Source of the DNA: Rhizophagus sp. LPA8_4_AMF
Lineage: Eukaryota; Glomeromycota; Glomeromycetes; Glomerales; Glomeraceae
Assembly: GCA_021464525.1 (NCBI GenBank)
Contig: JADRCO010000079.1
Span: 1 to 57,495 of the forward strand
DNA: 57,495 nt
Direction of reading: 5' to 3'
Part shown: positions 12,063 through 23,248 of the stretch, in pieces
How the letters are laid out: the number at the start of each line of letters is the position of its first letter
Position numbering within the stretch: position 1 is the stretch's first letter
The notes under the pieces: model-generated
What the model was told of the DNA's origin: nothing
What the model saw: the letters and a program-made list of their open reading frames with translations, nothing else
Database searches by the model: none
Program-made: the position numbers and the translations under genes

Positions 12063-12363
12063 GGTTTGAAAAAGAGTAAAAACAACCCTTTTGTTTTTAT
12101 AGTACAATTCTTGTTTTTTTCACTCAGAAAAGGAAATGTTTAATGTACATCAAAATTTATTAATACCCCTCGTCAAAGTGCGTTGACTAAACATTAAAAG
12201 GAAAGGTCTTATATACTTTATATCGGCAAATTTTTTTTTTTACAAATCACGGTTAATTGACACGTTTTACATTCAATTTATAAAATATTTTATTTGAAAT
12301 TGTAAGATAAATAAATAAATACTAAATAATCACATATTCCGGAAAATCGGAAGTTTAATAATA
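12063..12363. other. Intergenic spacer between H2 promoter side and CC3 3' end
   Basis: This 301-bp spacer is the upstream region of H2 and the downstream flank of CC3. It is AT-rich and no distinctive element was recognised. Confidence 0.45.
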
Positions 12364-13737
12364 TTATTCCTCATCTTCATGCAACTCTTCTTTTAGTCTC
12401 GCTATCACTTTGGCTTTAGTATATGCTCTTTCATCAGATTCTACGATAATAGCGGGAAAAGAGCAAATTTCAACTACATAATCTTCACAATGACCTTCCC
12501 ACATTCCATCCATAAAACAAGGATCAATATCATCACCATTATCATAAAATTTAAATGAAGGAATTGGTTCTTGTGTTTTAAGACGAAAACAAAAGATTCG
12601 AAGAAATTGAATAATTATTTTAATTATATCATCTTCAAATTTTTTATTTTTCTCATCAGAATCTAAAATTCGATATTTATTCATTTCGTTTGTAAGATCT
12701 TTTACTAATTGACTAATGAATGGATGATCTTTGGAAAAAACACGATGGCCTAATGTTGCGTAATTTTGTTGACGTAATATAGTTGGTAATGTTTGAGCAT
12801 TTTCATTAGTTTCCAAATTAGTATCTTCGAATCGAGTTACCAGATTAATTAATTCTTCTATTTTGGATCGGATAACAGCCTCTAAATTATCTTCATTTTT
12901 CAAGTAATAATTCACAGATTTCAAAATATTATTAATTAAGTGTCGTTGCAAAACCGCATCTAAAACTAATTTCATTTGCTTGTCTTTTATAGTAGTATTA
13001 CATCCAAGAGATGAAAATAATTCTGCCACGGCTTCCCTTTTAATTTCTTTAACATTACGTTTAACTCCAGTAAATTTATTCATAGACCGACTAAGACTTT
13101 CAATATCTTTCGCTAATTGTATAGAATTATTTTTGTCGTTATCACGCCATTCAGCATCTACCATTAACCTAACATTATTTTGATTCAATTCGCATTCAAT
13201 ATTTTCAGTTGATTCTATTTTTGTTCCTTGTTCTAATTTATTAATTTCAATTTGTTTTGCAATAGAGTGAAAAGATTCCATTCTAGATAATATCATCTTT
13301 CTTAAATATTCTAATTGAGTGAGCAAACAACGGTTCAATTGGTCCTCAAAAATACGAGAATCATACGGTAATCCAGAACTTACTAATTCTTCCCGAGCAT
13401 TATTGGATAAAGTGTTTTTTAGAGAATTATTTTTGTTGAGACAAGAATTTTTATAATCATCTAAAGCTTTAATTATAGTTTCTTTTCGTTCATTACTAAG
13501 TGCTTTTAAAGTAGCTAATTCTTCTATTAATCGAATAATACTATTTGTTTCATCAGCAAGTTCTTTTGAAAGTCTTAGATTTTGATTTCGTATAGCATTC
13601 CAAACTATAATAAATAAATAAATTAAACTTTCGATTTCTTTCAAAGATGCAATCCACATAAAAATTTTCCAGTCATAAAGATGAATTGAACATAAACTTT
13701 CTGCTGGTTTTCTTCGCCTGGACGGAGCTGAAAACAT
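12364..13737 (-). CDS. CC3: short coiled-coil partner protein, N-terminal type II
   Basis: Intronless gene for 457 residues, the shortest of the family. The N-terminal domain (about 20-165) is type II, with WKIFMWIASLKEIESLIYLF and LRKMILSRMESFHS, like CC5, CC7 and CC8. The linker is almost absent (about 165-185), with only a short predicted helix. The C-terminal domain (about 185-457) is almost the same as that of CC4: VKRNVKEIKREAVAELFSS, LGCNTTIKDKQMKL and GMWEGH are shared. It is transcribed away from CC4 and in tandem with H2, with no Hsp70-like gene directly head-to-head, so it is an unpaired member. A loss of the long linker is the main oddity. Confidence 0.8.
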   Translation of the reverse strand: MFSAPSRRRKPAESLCSIHLYDWKIFMWIASLKEIESLIYLFIIVWNAIRNQNLRLSKELADETNSIIRLIEELATLKALSNERKETIIKALDDYKNSCLNKNNSLKNTLSNNAREELVSSGLPYDSRIFEDQLNRCLLTQLEYLRKMILSRMESFHSIAKQIEINKLEQGTKIESTENIECELNQNNVRLMVDAEWRDNDKNNSIQLAKDIESLSRSMNKFTGVKRNVKEIKREAVAELFSSLGCNTTIKDKQMKLVLDAVLQRHLINNILKSVNYYLKNEDNLEAVIRSKIEELINLVTRFEDTNLETNENAQTLPTILRQQNYATLGHRVFSKDHPFISQLVKDLTNEMNKYRILDSDEKNKKFEDDIIKIIIQFLRIFCFRLKTQEPIPSFKFYDNGDDIDPCFMDGMWEGHCEDYVVEICSFPAIIVESDERAYTKAKVIARLKEELHEDEE

Positions 13738-14311
13738 AATTTCAAGAAAAAGTTCAAAAACAATTTGCTATAGTAAAATGTTTTTTCATAGCTGGAAATT
13801 CTTTGATAATCGTCTAGTTTTGAGATTATCGTTGTACAACATTAGTTGAATTAGATCTTTTTTTTGAAAAATTTTTAGTTTTAATTATAAATCAAATGTA
13901 TAATAATAATACAGATTATATAAATTATTTAATTCAGAAAAAAAATTCACAAATACTTTGTTTTATATACTGTATATGCATATTATATAATTGAATAATG
14001 AACTTTAATATAGACCAGATTTTTTATATACTGTATTTAAAATAGTTATTTAATTTATACATATTCAAATTACTAAATCTAAATATTAACGGAAAAGATT
14101 TTACATTAAAAATAGAAATAAAATATTTTTACAACAGATAGGTTGAATTTAATATGAATATAAAGTTATTTTAATTTTTTTTAAAAAAAAAATTGATAAA
14201 CTGACAATCACAATAGAGTCACGTGAAATAATAAATTGGTTACACTTGTACCCAATTTTCAAAAAGTGGTTGAAAATTTTTAAAATTTATTTAACTGTGT
14301 TGTACCTAATA
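13738..14311. promoter_or_regulatory. Divergent promoter region between CC3 and CC4
   Basis: AT-rich spacer between two CC genes transcribed away from each other, so it holds both upstream regions. A CACGTG palindrome lies at 14220. No other motif is convincing. Confidence 0.4.
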
Positions 14312-14434
14312 ATGGATGACCACCAGTTTTCCAACATTCAACCCATTCAGCAAATTCATCCTATTTCCGGACAACCTAATCATTCTCCAAACCAAGTTAT
14401 CCAACATCAACAAAGGTTATTCGGAATCAAATAA
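14312..14434 (+). other. Small Gln/Asn-rich ORF just upstream of CC4 in another frame
   Basis: From ATG 14312 a reading frame encodes MDDHQFSNIQPIQQIHPISG and continues Gln/Asn/His-rich to a stop at 14434, only 14 bp before the CC4 ATG. CC1 has a similar Gln/Asn-rich leader fused to its N-terminal domain. This ORF may therefore be the original CC4 leader separated by a frameshift. It could instead be a regulatory upstream ORF. Which one applies cannot be decided from the sequence alone. Confidence 0.4.
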
Positions 14435-14448
14435 TTTCCCTCATAATC

Positions 14449-16008
14449 ATGAATCATGACCAAAATCCCATTTGGCGTATTTTTCATATATTCGGACATT
14501 TGTATACGTGGCAAGAATTTGTGTGTTTATATATCATAGTGTTAGATTTGGAACCGAATATAATCGATGTGGAGCAAGAAATTGAAAATATTAAAGGTTT
14601 TATTAAGCAATTTTCTACCGGCTTAAATACAGAAATTACAAATACTTCATATTGGATTAATATTATTGATAGGTATTGGAATAGTCGTACCCAATTAGAT
14701 AAAATGGAACTCGCTGTTGTAAAAGCAATTGTTAACAAACGACTCAATACAGATTATTTTCGTAATCTTAATGAATTAATTAATCATTTCAAACAAATGA
14801 CAAAATTTCAAATGAAAACATTAAGATATATTTTTAAGACATGTTTATACGGATATTCACATTTTGCAGAATTTCTTAGTATACTTCACCAACTGGAAAA
14901 CAATTTATTAAATGAAACCTTATCTCAACAAAATGATACAACTAAATCAGATGAAGGTATTAAAAAAATAGTATATGAAGGTACAACGACAAAACAAGCA
15001 GAAACAAAATTGGAAAATCACAATTATTTAAATGAACAAATCAATAATTTACAGAAAGACAAGGATGAATTAACGAGTAAACTTAAACTGGCTCAAAATA
15101 AAATTGGAATTCTTGAAACAGAAATAAAGTTGTTAAAGGAACAAAAAAATTTTAATAATGTTAGGTTAGGTGATGTCACGGATGTTGAATGGCGTGATGA
15201 TGACGAAAATAATTCTACGCAATTAGTGAAGGATATTGAAAAACTTAATAGATCTTTGAATAAAATTACTGAAGTTAAACGTAATGTTAAAGAGATTAAA
15301 AAAGAAGCTGTAACAGAATTATTTTCATCTCTTGGATGTAATACTACTATAAAAGACAAACAAATGAAATTAATTTTAGTTGCAGCTTTACAACAAAAAC
15401 TAATTAAATTTATTTTAGATTATGCAAAAAATTATTTTGAACATACAAATATTTCACGAATTCAAAATATAAGTGTAGATAATTTAGAGGCTGCTATTTT
15501 ATTCAAAACAGAAGAATTAATTAAATTAACAACACTTTTCGAAGATACTCACTTGGTAACTGGTGAAAATTCTCGAACATTACCAACTACATTACGCAAA
15601 CAAAGTTATGCAGCCTTAGGAAATCGAGGATTTCCTGTAAATCACCCGTTTATTAATCAATTAGCAAAAGATCTTATAAACGAAATGAATAAATATCGAA
15701 TTTTAGATTCTGATGAGAAAAATAAAAAATTTGAAAAAGAGATAGTTAATATTATTATTCAAGTCCTCCGGATTTTTTATTTTCGGTTTAAAACGCAAGA
15801 ACCAGTTCCTTTAGTGAAATTTTACAAAGGTGGTGACGATATTGATCCTTTATTTATGGAAGGAATGTGGGAAGGTCATTATGAAGATTATGAAGTTGAA
15901 ATTTGCTCTTTTCCTGCTATTTTTGTAATTTCTGATGAAAGAGTATATACTAAAGCTCAAGTGATAGCAAGACCAAAAACGGAATATAAAAATTTGCTTG
16001 ATCGTTGA
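14449..16008 (+). CDS. CC4: coiled-coil partner protein, N-terminal type I
   Basis: Intronless frame of 519 residues from the first in-frame ATG. The N-terminal domain (about 7-145) is type I, with WRIFHIF, YTWQEFVCLYIIV and LYGYSHFAEFLS, related to CC1 and CC2. A coiled coil (about 185-235, NLQKDKDELTSKLKLAQNK) leads to a C-terminal domain (about 240-519) that is nearly the same as that of CC3. It therefore looks like a chimera relative to CC3. The leader seen in other members is missing in this frame and appears in a separate upstream ORF, so the true start may have been lost through a frame break or an assembly error. No Hsp70-like gene is directly beside it. Function unknown. Confidence 0.78.
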   Translation: MNHDQNPIWRIFHIFGHLYTWQEFVCLYIIVLDLEPNIIDVEQEIENIKGFIKQFSTGLNTEITNTSYWINIIDRYWNSRTQLDKMELAVVKAIVNKRLNTDYFRNLNELINHFKQMTKFQMKTLRYIFKTCLYGYSHFAEFLSILHQLENNLLNETLSQQNDTTKSDEGIKKIVYEGTTTKQAETKLENHNYLNEQINNLQKDKDELTSKLKLAQNKIGILETEIKLLKEQKNFNNVRLGDVTDVEWRDDDENNSTQLVKDIEKLNRSLNKITEVKRNVKEIKKEAVTELFSSLGCNTTIKDKQMKLILVAALQQKLIKFILDYAKNYFEHTNISRIQNISVDNLEAAILFKTEELIKLTTLFEDTHLVTGENSRTLPTTLRKQSYAALGNRGFPVNHPFINQLAKDLINEMNKYRILDSDEKNKKFEKEIVNIIIQVLRIFYFRFKTQEPVPLVKFYKGGDDIDPLFMEGMWEGHYEDYEVEICSFPAIFVISDERVYTKAQVIARPKTEYKNLLDR

Positions 16009-16553
16009 TCGGTTCGAGCCGTGGTAATTAAATTAACTCTGTTATCAGAATAGATTATTGTAATGTATCAAAACTTTAAATTAAATTTATAATGGAATCA
16101 TTTTAAGAATTCAACTTTTTGCCAAATACATGATTGTCACCGCCCACATTACGTTTCCCGCTAAAAAAATTTATAAAATTATATCTCAAGTTGTGTGACG
16201 CGAGATAATAGGCAGGTTATTTATAGTTTATTGGAGAGGTCGACGTTGAAAATAATTATTCGTAGAAATCGACCTACGTTTTTGGATGAATCGGTCAGAA
16301 TTTAGTAATTATTCTATTGTTAATTACTTTATTTTTAAAAGTTTATTAGTTTATTTATACTTCTTTACAAGATAGCATGTCATAAAGTGTTTATTAATTG
16401 CCAAGTTTATTTTGAAATTTTATTAACACATTATAGTTTTGTAATAGTTTTGTAATCAAAATAATATATACTAACGATACATAATAAAAAATTAATAAAA
16501 AGGTAACATGACGAACATGGTCAAAATAGTTGACATCATGAGATATATACTAT
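16009..16553. other. Convergent intergenic spacer, CC4 and CC5
   Basis: Spacer of 545 bp between two converging 3' ends. It includes a locally less AT-rich patch at about 16130-16300 with no coding potential that I can recognise. Confidence 0.45.
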
Positions 16554-18125
16554 TTACTTTATGATATTTTTGAACATATTGAACATACTACTACTTCCAC
16601 CAGTAGCACTAGTAGCAGTATTCTTTGGTCTCGTGTATACTTGAGCTTTTACAAGAATTTTTTGATTTGATAAATTATCATCCTGAATCAATATACAAGG
16701 AAAATAACAAACTTCAACGACTTCTGATTTTTTTACTTCTTCACGCCAAGAACCTTGCATAAGTCGAGGATCTATTTCGTCTCCACTTTTAAAGAAATGA
16801 TAACTTGGTTCAATTTGTTGAGTTTTTAAACGAAAAACAAATATACTAATCACTTTATGAGTAATTTGAATTGATTGAGTATCTATTTCATCTAAAATAT
16901 CTGGATCAGTAATTTCTCGAAATATGTTCATTGATTCACGTATCTTTTTCGCTGTTTCTACAACTAAGGGGTGATTCTCATTTGAAAACCCACGGCTTCC
17001 AAGAGCTGCGCAAATTTGTTGCCGAATTTTGGTTGGAATAGTTTGAGTAATATCATCTTTTCCCGGGCGTTTCTCATTAAAATGATTAAAAGAGTGTATT
17101 AATTTTTCGGTTGTATTTAAAATCTCAAATTCCAAAGCATCATCCGTATTTCGATGTTTAGTGGTCCTGAAATTCTTGAAATATGATTCAAAGTTATCTA
17201 AAATTTGTTTTATAACACATTTTTGTAGAATTCCGCCTAAAATCAATTTAGCATTTGGCATTGAGAAATTTGATTGGCAATTATTCTTAGAAAACAATTC
17301 CATGGATTTCTTTTCATTAATTTTATATTCAGGTCCTTGAACTATCGTAAATTCCTCGAGTAAATGTTGCAATTCTTTTATATCTGAAATTAATTGCGTG
17401 GCATTATTTGGATCTTGATCACTTAAACGAGTATTTGTCATATTTCCTAAAGTTGCTTGATAATGTGAATTTTCTTGAGCCAAATTACTATTTTGTTTAC
17501 GTAAACTCTCGATTTCTTTTCTGAGTTCAATTGGATTATCTATTGATAAATCATTTTCTTCTTCATCTACAATATGAGATTGACTTGAAATATCAACAAA
17601 TGATTCCATTCTATCTAGAATCATTTGACGTACGTGTTTTTTTTGTAAAGCTCTTAAGTTTTGCAATTGATATTTATATCTATTTATTCCACATTTTTCC
17701 AATTTACTTAAAGCATTATGTGCAAATTCTTTCTTGGCTTCTAAATCATTATAACTATGATCTCTATAATCATCTAATAAAGTAGAATATTTGTCCAATT
17801 CTTGTTTATTAATAACGCTATTTGTGAATAAATCTTCGATATAATTTTTCATTTGGCCGACTTCGTCATTAAATTCCAAGGTACGTTCAATATTACGATC
17901 AGTATCAATTTTAAGAGTATTCCAAACTATAATAAAAAGATATAAATATTCCTCGAACCGCTTTAAAGAAGCGAGCCAGATAAAAAGAAGGTAGTCATCG
18001 TTATAATCCAAGTTATATTGAGCATTATAGTTATTATAGTTATTATAGCTATTTCGAGTACTGTGTTTGTCATAGTTTTTATTTCTGGGATTTACATAAT
18101 TTGAATTTGAACTTGTCCCTTCCAT
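16554..18125 (-). CDS. CC5: coiled-coil partner protein, N-terminal type II
   Basis: Intronless gene for 523 residues. An Asn/Tyr-rich leader (about 1-40) is followed by a type II helical domain (about 45-190) with FIWLASLKRFEEYLYLFIIV and VRQMILDRMESFVD. A coiled coil of about 30 residues (ELRKEIESLRKQNSNLAQEN, about 200-225) joins the C-terminal domain (about 228-523), which contains IPTKIRQQICAALGSRGF and ends RPKNTATSATGG plus a hydrophobic FNMFKNIIK tail. It is divergent from H3 over 323 bp. This pair is the least similar to the other type II pairs, so it probably split off earlier. Function unknown. Confidence 0.81.
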   Translation of the reverse strand: MEGTSSNSNYVNPRNKNYDKHSTRNSYNNYNNYNAQYNLDYNDDYLLFIWLASLKRFEEYLYLFIIVWNTLKIDTDRNIERTLEFNDEVGQMKNYIEDLFTNSVINKQELDKYSTLLDDYRDHSYNDLEAKKEFAHNALSKLEKCGINRYKYQLQNLRALQKKHVRQMILDRMESFVDISSQSHIVDEEENDLSIDNPIELRKEIESLRKQNSNLAQENSHYQATLGNMTNTRLSDQDPNNATQLISDIKELQHLLEEFTIVQGPEYKINEKKSMELFSKNNCQSNFSMPNAKLILGGILQKCVIKQILDNFESYFKNFRTTKHRNTDDALEFEILNTTEKLIHSFNHFNEKRPGKDDITQTIPTKIRQQICAALGSRGFSNENHPLVVETAKKIRESMNIFREITDPDILDEIDTQSIQITHKVISIFVFRLKTQQIEPSYHFFKSGDEIDPRLMQGSWREEVKKSEVVEVCYFPCILIQDDNLSNQKILVKAQVYTRPKNTATSATGGSSSMFNMFKNIIK

Positions 18126-18448
18126 TTTTTAAAATTAAAAGAGAATAAAGAGGAGGGGTGAGAGAATTTTAAATGTAAAACGATCTAGTTTTGTGTGTCC
18201 GACCGTCCGAAATGTGTCCCATATATCATTGTGGCTGATTGGTTCATTTCTTGTTTTTATTTTGAGAGGCGTTGCAAAAATAGTCGGATTTTCTTGTTTT
18301 AAGTGGTTATTGTTGTATATAATTACCTTATTGGGAGTAATTATTTTTAATCAATAATATCTTAAACTGATCATTTCTTTAGTGGATTACCTGAGCTGGG
18401 TTCCTTTCTTTTCTCACCTTTATCGTCTTTATCTTTAAAAGGGTAAAA
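18126..18448. promoter_or_regulatory. Divergent promoter region between CC5 and H3
   Basis: This 323-bp spacer separates two opposing start codons and must serve both genes. A pyrimidine-rich stretch precedes the H3 ATG. No canonical heat-shock element was found. Confidence 0.5.
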
Positions 18449-20506
18449 ATGGCTCTACAAGATATTAGAATTCTTGTTGCTTTAGATTTTGGAACGACCT
18501 ACTCGGGTTTCGCTTACGTGCATAAAGAAAACCCGGATAATATTGAAACAAACCATACTTGGTAAGTTAAATAAGTTTTTTTTTGGAAATTATGCCGCCA
18601 TCAATTATCTTGATTAAAAAAAAAAAAATTTTAATAGGCCAGGACGCGAAGGTGTTTTTAAAACTCCTACTGCACTTCTATATAATGAAGATTATACTCA
18701 AGTTAAAAGTTGGGGTGACTTAGCATTAGAGGAAGAACCCGATTATATGGTTGATGATTCAGAAGAACGTTCTCGTCCAATTGAACTGTTTAAATTACAT
18801 ATATCTGATTTAAAAGATAATCAAAAGCCTTGGTTACCTTCGCAATTAAATTATAAGAAAGCAATCGAAGATTATTTAACTCAAATGCAGATATTGATTA
18901 AAAGTACACTAGAAAGAAGGTGGCCAGCAATTAGATTTCCACAACAAGTTGGATTTGTTCTAACCATTCCTGCTGAATGGGTACGTGCGTGAATAATGTG
19001 ATAGGACATTAGTAATTTTACATAGTTAACATTAAAATTTTTGTAGCCAAATAATACTACAGGAATCATGCGTGAATGTGCATATAAGGCTGGTCTCTTG
19101 AATACATTAAACTCTGCACATCTTGAGTTTACTACTGAACGTGCGTATAATGAATTAATTGTTTTATTTATACATCGATTAGAATTGAACTAATTTTCTT
19201 TTTATTACAGCGGAAGCAGCTGCTTTATATTGTTTAAATGTTGTTAAGGAGCATAATCTTCGTCCCGGAGGTAATAAAGGTTTTTAAATAAGATAAAATA
19301 ACGAAAATTGTTACTTATTAATCTATTTATGTACTTTTTTTAAAAAATAGATTCTTTCCTAGTTGCAGATTGCGGTGGTGGCACGGTCGATATTACGTCA
19401 CGAAAACTACTTCATAATAACAAATTAAGTGAAATTACTGAACGTATTGGCGATCTATGTGGTAGCACATTTGTCGATAAAGAATTTTTACAATTTCTTG
19501 GGCGTAAAGTTGGATTTCAAGCATTAGAAAAACTAAAACGATGTAATTATGGACAAATGCAGCATTTGATTCAACAATTTTTTTGTAATTTGGTTAAATT
19601 TAAATTTAAAGGTGATCCTTCAACTTTCAAACCAATAAGACTTATTTTACACAGATATTGTCCTGATTTACAGCAATATGTTACGGGAGAATTAAAAGAA
19701 AAAATGGAAGAAGCTGGGTGGATCGTAAAGCTCGATTTTGAATCAGTGAAAGGAATGTTTGACCCGGTTGTGGATAAGGTTATAAAATTAATTGATGGTC
19801 AATTAAATGAAGCAAATGATCAATGTTCTGCAATGTTTTTAGTGGGTGGATTTAGTGAATCACCTTATCTTTTGAATAGAGTAAGAGAAACCTTTAATCA
19901 TCAAGTTCCGATTATTGCAGTACCATCTTTACCAATAGCAGCAGTCGTTAGAGGTGCTGTAGCATATGGATTAAACGTTGAAATTGTACAAGAACGTGTT
20001 CTTAAATGGACTTATGGTATCGAAGTTTGCCGAAGTTGGGTACGTGTGATTTGTTATTTTGTTCGATTTGATTCTTTATGCACGAAGATTCTATTTACTT
20101 TTGATTTACATATTATGTAATACTTCTTTTTTAGGTTTCGGGTAAAGATAAGAAAACTAGGAGGACACATGATGGATTAATTTTTTATTTTTATAAATTA
20201 GCACAACGTCGTACTAAAGTAGATGTTGATAGAAAATTTTCAGGAGAATTTAGTCCAGTTCGAGCAGATCAAACTCATATAGCATTTAACGTTTATTATA
20301 CAAGAAATGATTTTGCGAGATATTGTGATGAGTCTGGTATGAAGTTACTAGGAACTTTACGTATCAACACACCAGATACTCACTATGGTCTTAATCGTCA
20401 GATAGAATTCTCATTGACTTTTGCTAAAATGGAAATTAAAGCAACTGCAAAGAATAAACGAAATGGAATAATTTATGATGAAACCACTTTTGAATTAGAC
20501 ATTTAA
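18449..20506 (+). CDS. H3: Hsp70-like (HSPA12-type) ATPase, 6 exons
   Basis: Exons 18449-18561, 18638-18980, 19047-19140, 19211-19270, 19351-20039 and 20135-20506 give 556 residues in frame. Compared with H1 and H2, the intron splitting the VALD/FGTT motif and the intron before the RRWPA helix are absent, and the intron near the C-terminal junction lies elsewhere. H5 and H6 share this layout. Motifs: phosphate-1 DFGTTYSGFAY, phosphate-2 DCGGGTVDIT, DLCGSTFVDKEF and adenosine FLVGGFSESPYLLNRV. The C-terminal segment has FYFYKLAQRR and IEFSLTFAKMEIKATAKNK and ends FELDI. It is probably a cytosolic ATPase, with no EEVD end. It is head-to-head with CC5 (type II). Confidence 0.86.
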
Positions 20507-20832
20507 ATTAGTATATTTGTGTCGTAATTTTTGGTTATTTGTTGAAAATAAATTGACATGTTACATTTCTAGATATATATGTAATTTGTACAATAACATT
20601 ATAATTTTTAATAGTATCATTGTTTTGATTAAGTCAAAGTTTAATATTATGTAATTTTTTTTAATTTTGTACTGTGGTTAATAAATAATTTTGTTTAAGA
20701 TGAACTACGTGTATGACTCATATTTATATTAATAAATATAAAAAAAAATACTGATAATATGAAGATACTCTACTTTATTGCCATAATAATAAATGCTAAC
20801 ATACAATAAATCTGTACCCTTAAAATTCCCTA
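20507..20832. other. Convergent intergenic spacer, H3 and H4
   Basis: AT-rich spacer between two converging Hsp70-like genes. It is expected to contain both 3' processing sites. Nothing else is seen. Confidence 0.5.
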
Positions 20833-23248
20833 TCATTCTGTAGCTTCAAAATAAGAACTATTATTAGAATAAGCGAATTTAGCTGTATAAATTTCACGAC
20901 TATTCTTATTTCTAGCAGTAGCGGTAATTAATAGCTCTCCAAACATTAAACTAAATTCTACAGGTCTATCGGTACCGCCTTCTATATCCGGTATTTTAAT
21001 TTCTAATTCTCCAATTTTACGCATACCCTCTTCATCACAAAATCTTGCATTCTTTCTAGGTGTAGCATAAACACTAAACAAAATAGCAGGTTGATCTGGA
21101 TAAATTGGATAATATATTCCTGAACATGGTTCATCCGGTGTAACTTCTCTGCCTCGAGTAGCTAAGCAGCTGAATTTATAGATACGTCCGTCGGAAGTTT
21201 TTCTTTTCTTTGGGTCAACTCCGGAGCGCCACAGAGGATAAATTCGGACTCCTTTTAATTCAATACAAAAATAATAAAAAAGGTATATATTTTCTTTATA
21301 AATATTTTATTTTTTAGAGAAATAATTTATTTTTGATACGTTACCATAATTCATGGTGAGAACGCGAGTGGCAACTGCTGCTTTGTCAAGTCCATACATA
21401 ACAGCTCCACGCAAAACAGCAGTGATCGGATTTTGAGGTACCGTAATGATAGGCACGACCGATGTAAAAGCATCTCTTATTTTCTTAACTAAATATGGAC
21501 TTTCAGAGAATCCACCAACCAAAAACATTGCAGAACATCTTTGTTTAGAAGAAGCCAATTGATCTCTAATCAGATTTAAAATCTTCTGAACAACAGGTTC
21601 AAACATAGCCAAAATATCATCATATTTAATTTCGATCAACCAATCTTCTTCTTCCATTGCGTCTTTAATTTCATCAGTAACATATTTCATTAATGCTGGA
21701 CATGTTCTTTCAATATCCAAATCGATGCTACGAATATCATTACTTTCACCAATGAATTCAAATTTTATTCTTGGACAAAAGAAATGATGAATTAAATATT
21801 GATATTGACCATAATTTTCCCTTCTGAATTCATCCACAGCTGCAAATCCTAATTTCTTTTCGAGAAATCTAATGAATTCTCTATCGACATATGTACTTCC
21901 ACATAGATCGCCCGTACGTTCTGTAATTTCACTTAATTTATTATCAGGTAACAACGTTCGTGTCGTCAAATCCACTGTACCACCGCCACAATCGACGACC
22001 ATGAATGAGGCTGATATAAATAATGTTTTAATGGAGTATGTACTTATTATACTGTATTACTTATTATTTTAGAATTAAATAGGACAAATGAATATGTTAA
22101 GATTTCACTTACATCCTGCTTTAATCTTATGTTCCTCAAGCTTTCCCATGGTATAAATTGCTGCGGCTTCCGCTATAATTTTTTTAAAAAAAGTTCTTAA
22201 AATCTACTTCGAGCCTAAATAAATGATTCTCTTTTACTTACGTTCAGTAATAAATTCTAAATTATTATTTGATTGTTTTTTTTCAGTGAATCCAGCTTCA
22301 TGAATACAATCTTGAAGAATACCAATAGTATGAGGTCTCCTAATTTTTTTTAAAAATAGAACCAATCACGTGACTGTTCGGCCAACAAAATGGAGTAACT
22401 CAAAAAATGGGGCGCTGACAAGATTGTGGAAAAATTTTATGGAGTAAGAGTTACCATTCAGCTGGTACGGTGAAGACGAACCGAACTTGAGTAAATTTAA
22501 TACCAGGCCATCGTTTATCCAAAACCTCTTCAATCAACTATAAACAAATGATACAGTTTCTAATCAATTTCTTCAAAAAAAAAAAAAATAATCGTTTTTA
22601 ATATTTACAGGTTTCATCTGAGACAAATAATCAGCAATTGCTTTTTCATAATCAAGACCTTTAGGAAGATAAGGTTTTTCAAAATTTCTAAGATTATCGG
22701 CTAGATGTAATTTAAATAATTCAACAGGTAAAGTATTATTAGTTTCCGAGGATTGATGACGAGGCTTTTTAGTTGGTTCTTGAGCTAATGCTGGAAACCC
22801 CCAGCAATTTACTGTCCATTTTTTTGGATTTGATGATGTTGTATCATATTGGAGAACTGTATTTGTTTTTGGCATAGTTAATCTTGTTCTAAGTCGTCCA
22901 GGCCTGAGAAAGAATGAAAAATGCATGAAAAAGGCGGAAAATAATTTCGTTTTTTAATAATACTGCGGAAAAAGATACCATGAATCGTTAACAGTGATAT
23001 CCGGGTTTTTTTGATTAGAATAAGCGAATCCTAAATATAATTTATAAGGAAGATTTTGTATTAAAAATTAATGTATATTTTAAATATCTTAATAAATTCT
23101 TTTACCTGAGTATGTAGTTCCAAAGTCTTCAAATTTTTAAATTGAGAAAAGATATAAATTAGAATATATAAAACTAAAGAGAATGCACAATAAAAGTCAA
23201 TCAAAAAATACCTATAGCGACTACTGCGCGAAAATTTTGGAAATTCAT
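20833..23248 (-). CDS. H4: Hsp70-like (HSPA12-type) ATPase with a 21-nt microexon
   Basis: Exons in transcript order: 23248-23212, 23126-23106, 23030-22979, 22903-22609, 22537-22455, 22339-22242, 22172-22113, 22010-21345 and 21251-20833; 576 residues in frame. Exon 2 is only 21 nt and encodes the DFGTTYS core of the phosphate-1 loop, cut out by two short introns. Other motifs: phosphate-2 DCGGGTVDLT, DLCGSTYVDREF and adenosine FLVGGFSESPYLVKK. The C-terminal segment differs from the other classes (CLATRGREVTPDEP and VEFSLMFGELLITATARNK), so H4 forms its own class. It is divergent from CC6, which likewise has a distinct N-terminal type. Function is inferred only at the level of an Hsp70-fold ATPase. 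Confidence 0.84.

Noticed and set aside
14246-14311. Earlier ATG for the CC4 upstream ORF at 14246
   Set aside because: The extra residues are hydrophobic, unlike the leaders of other CC proteins; the ATG at 14312 fits better.
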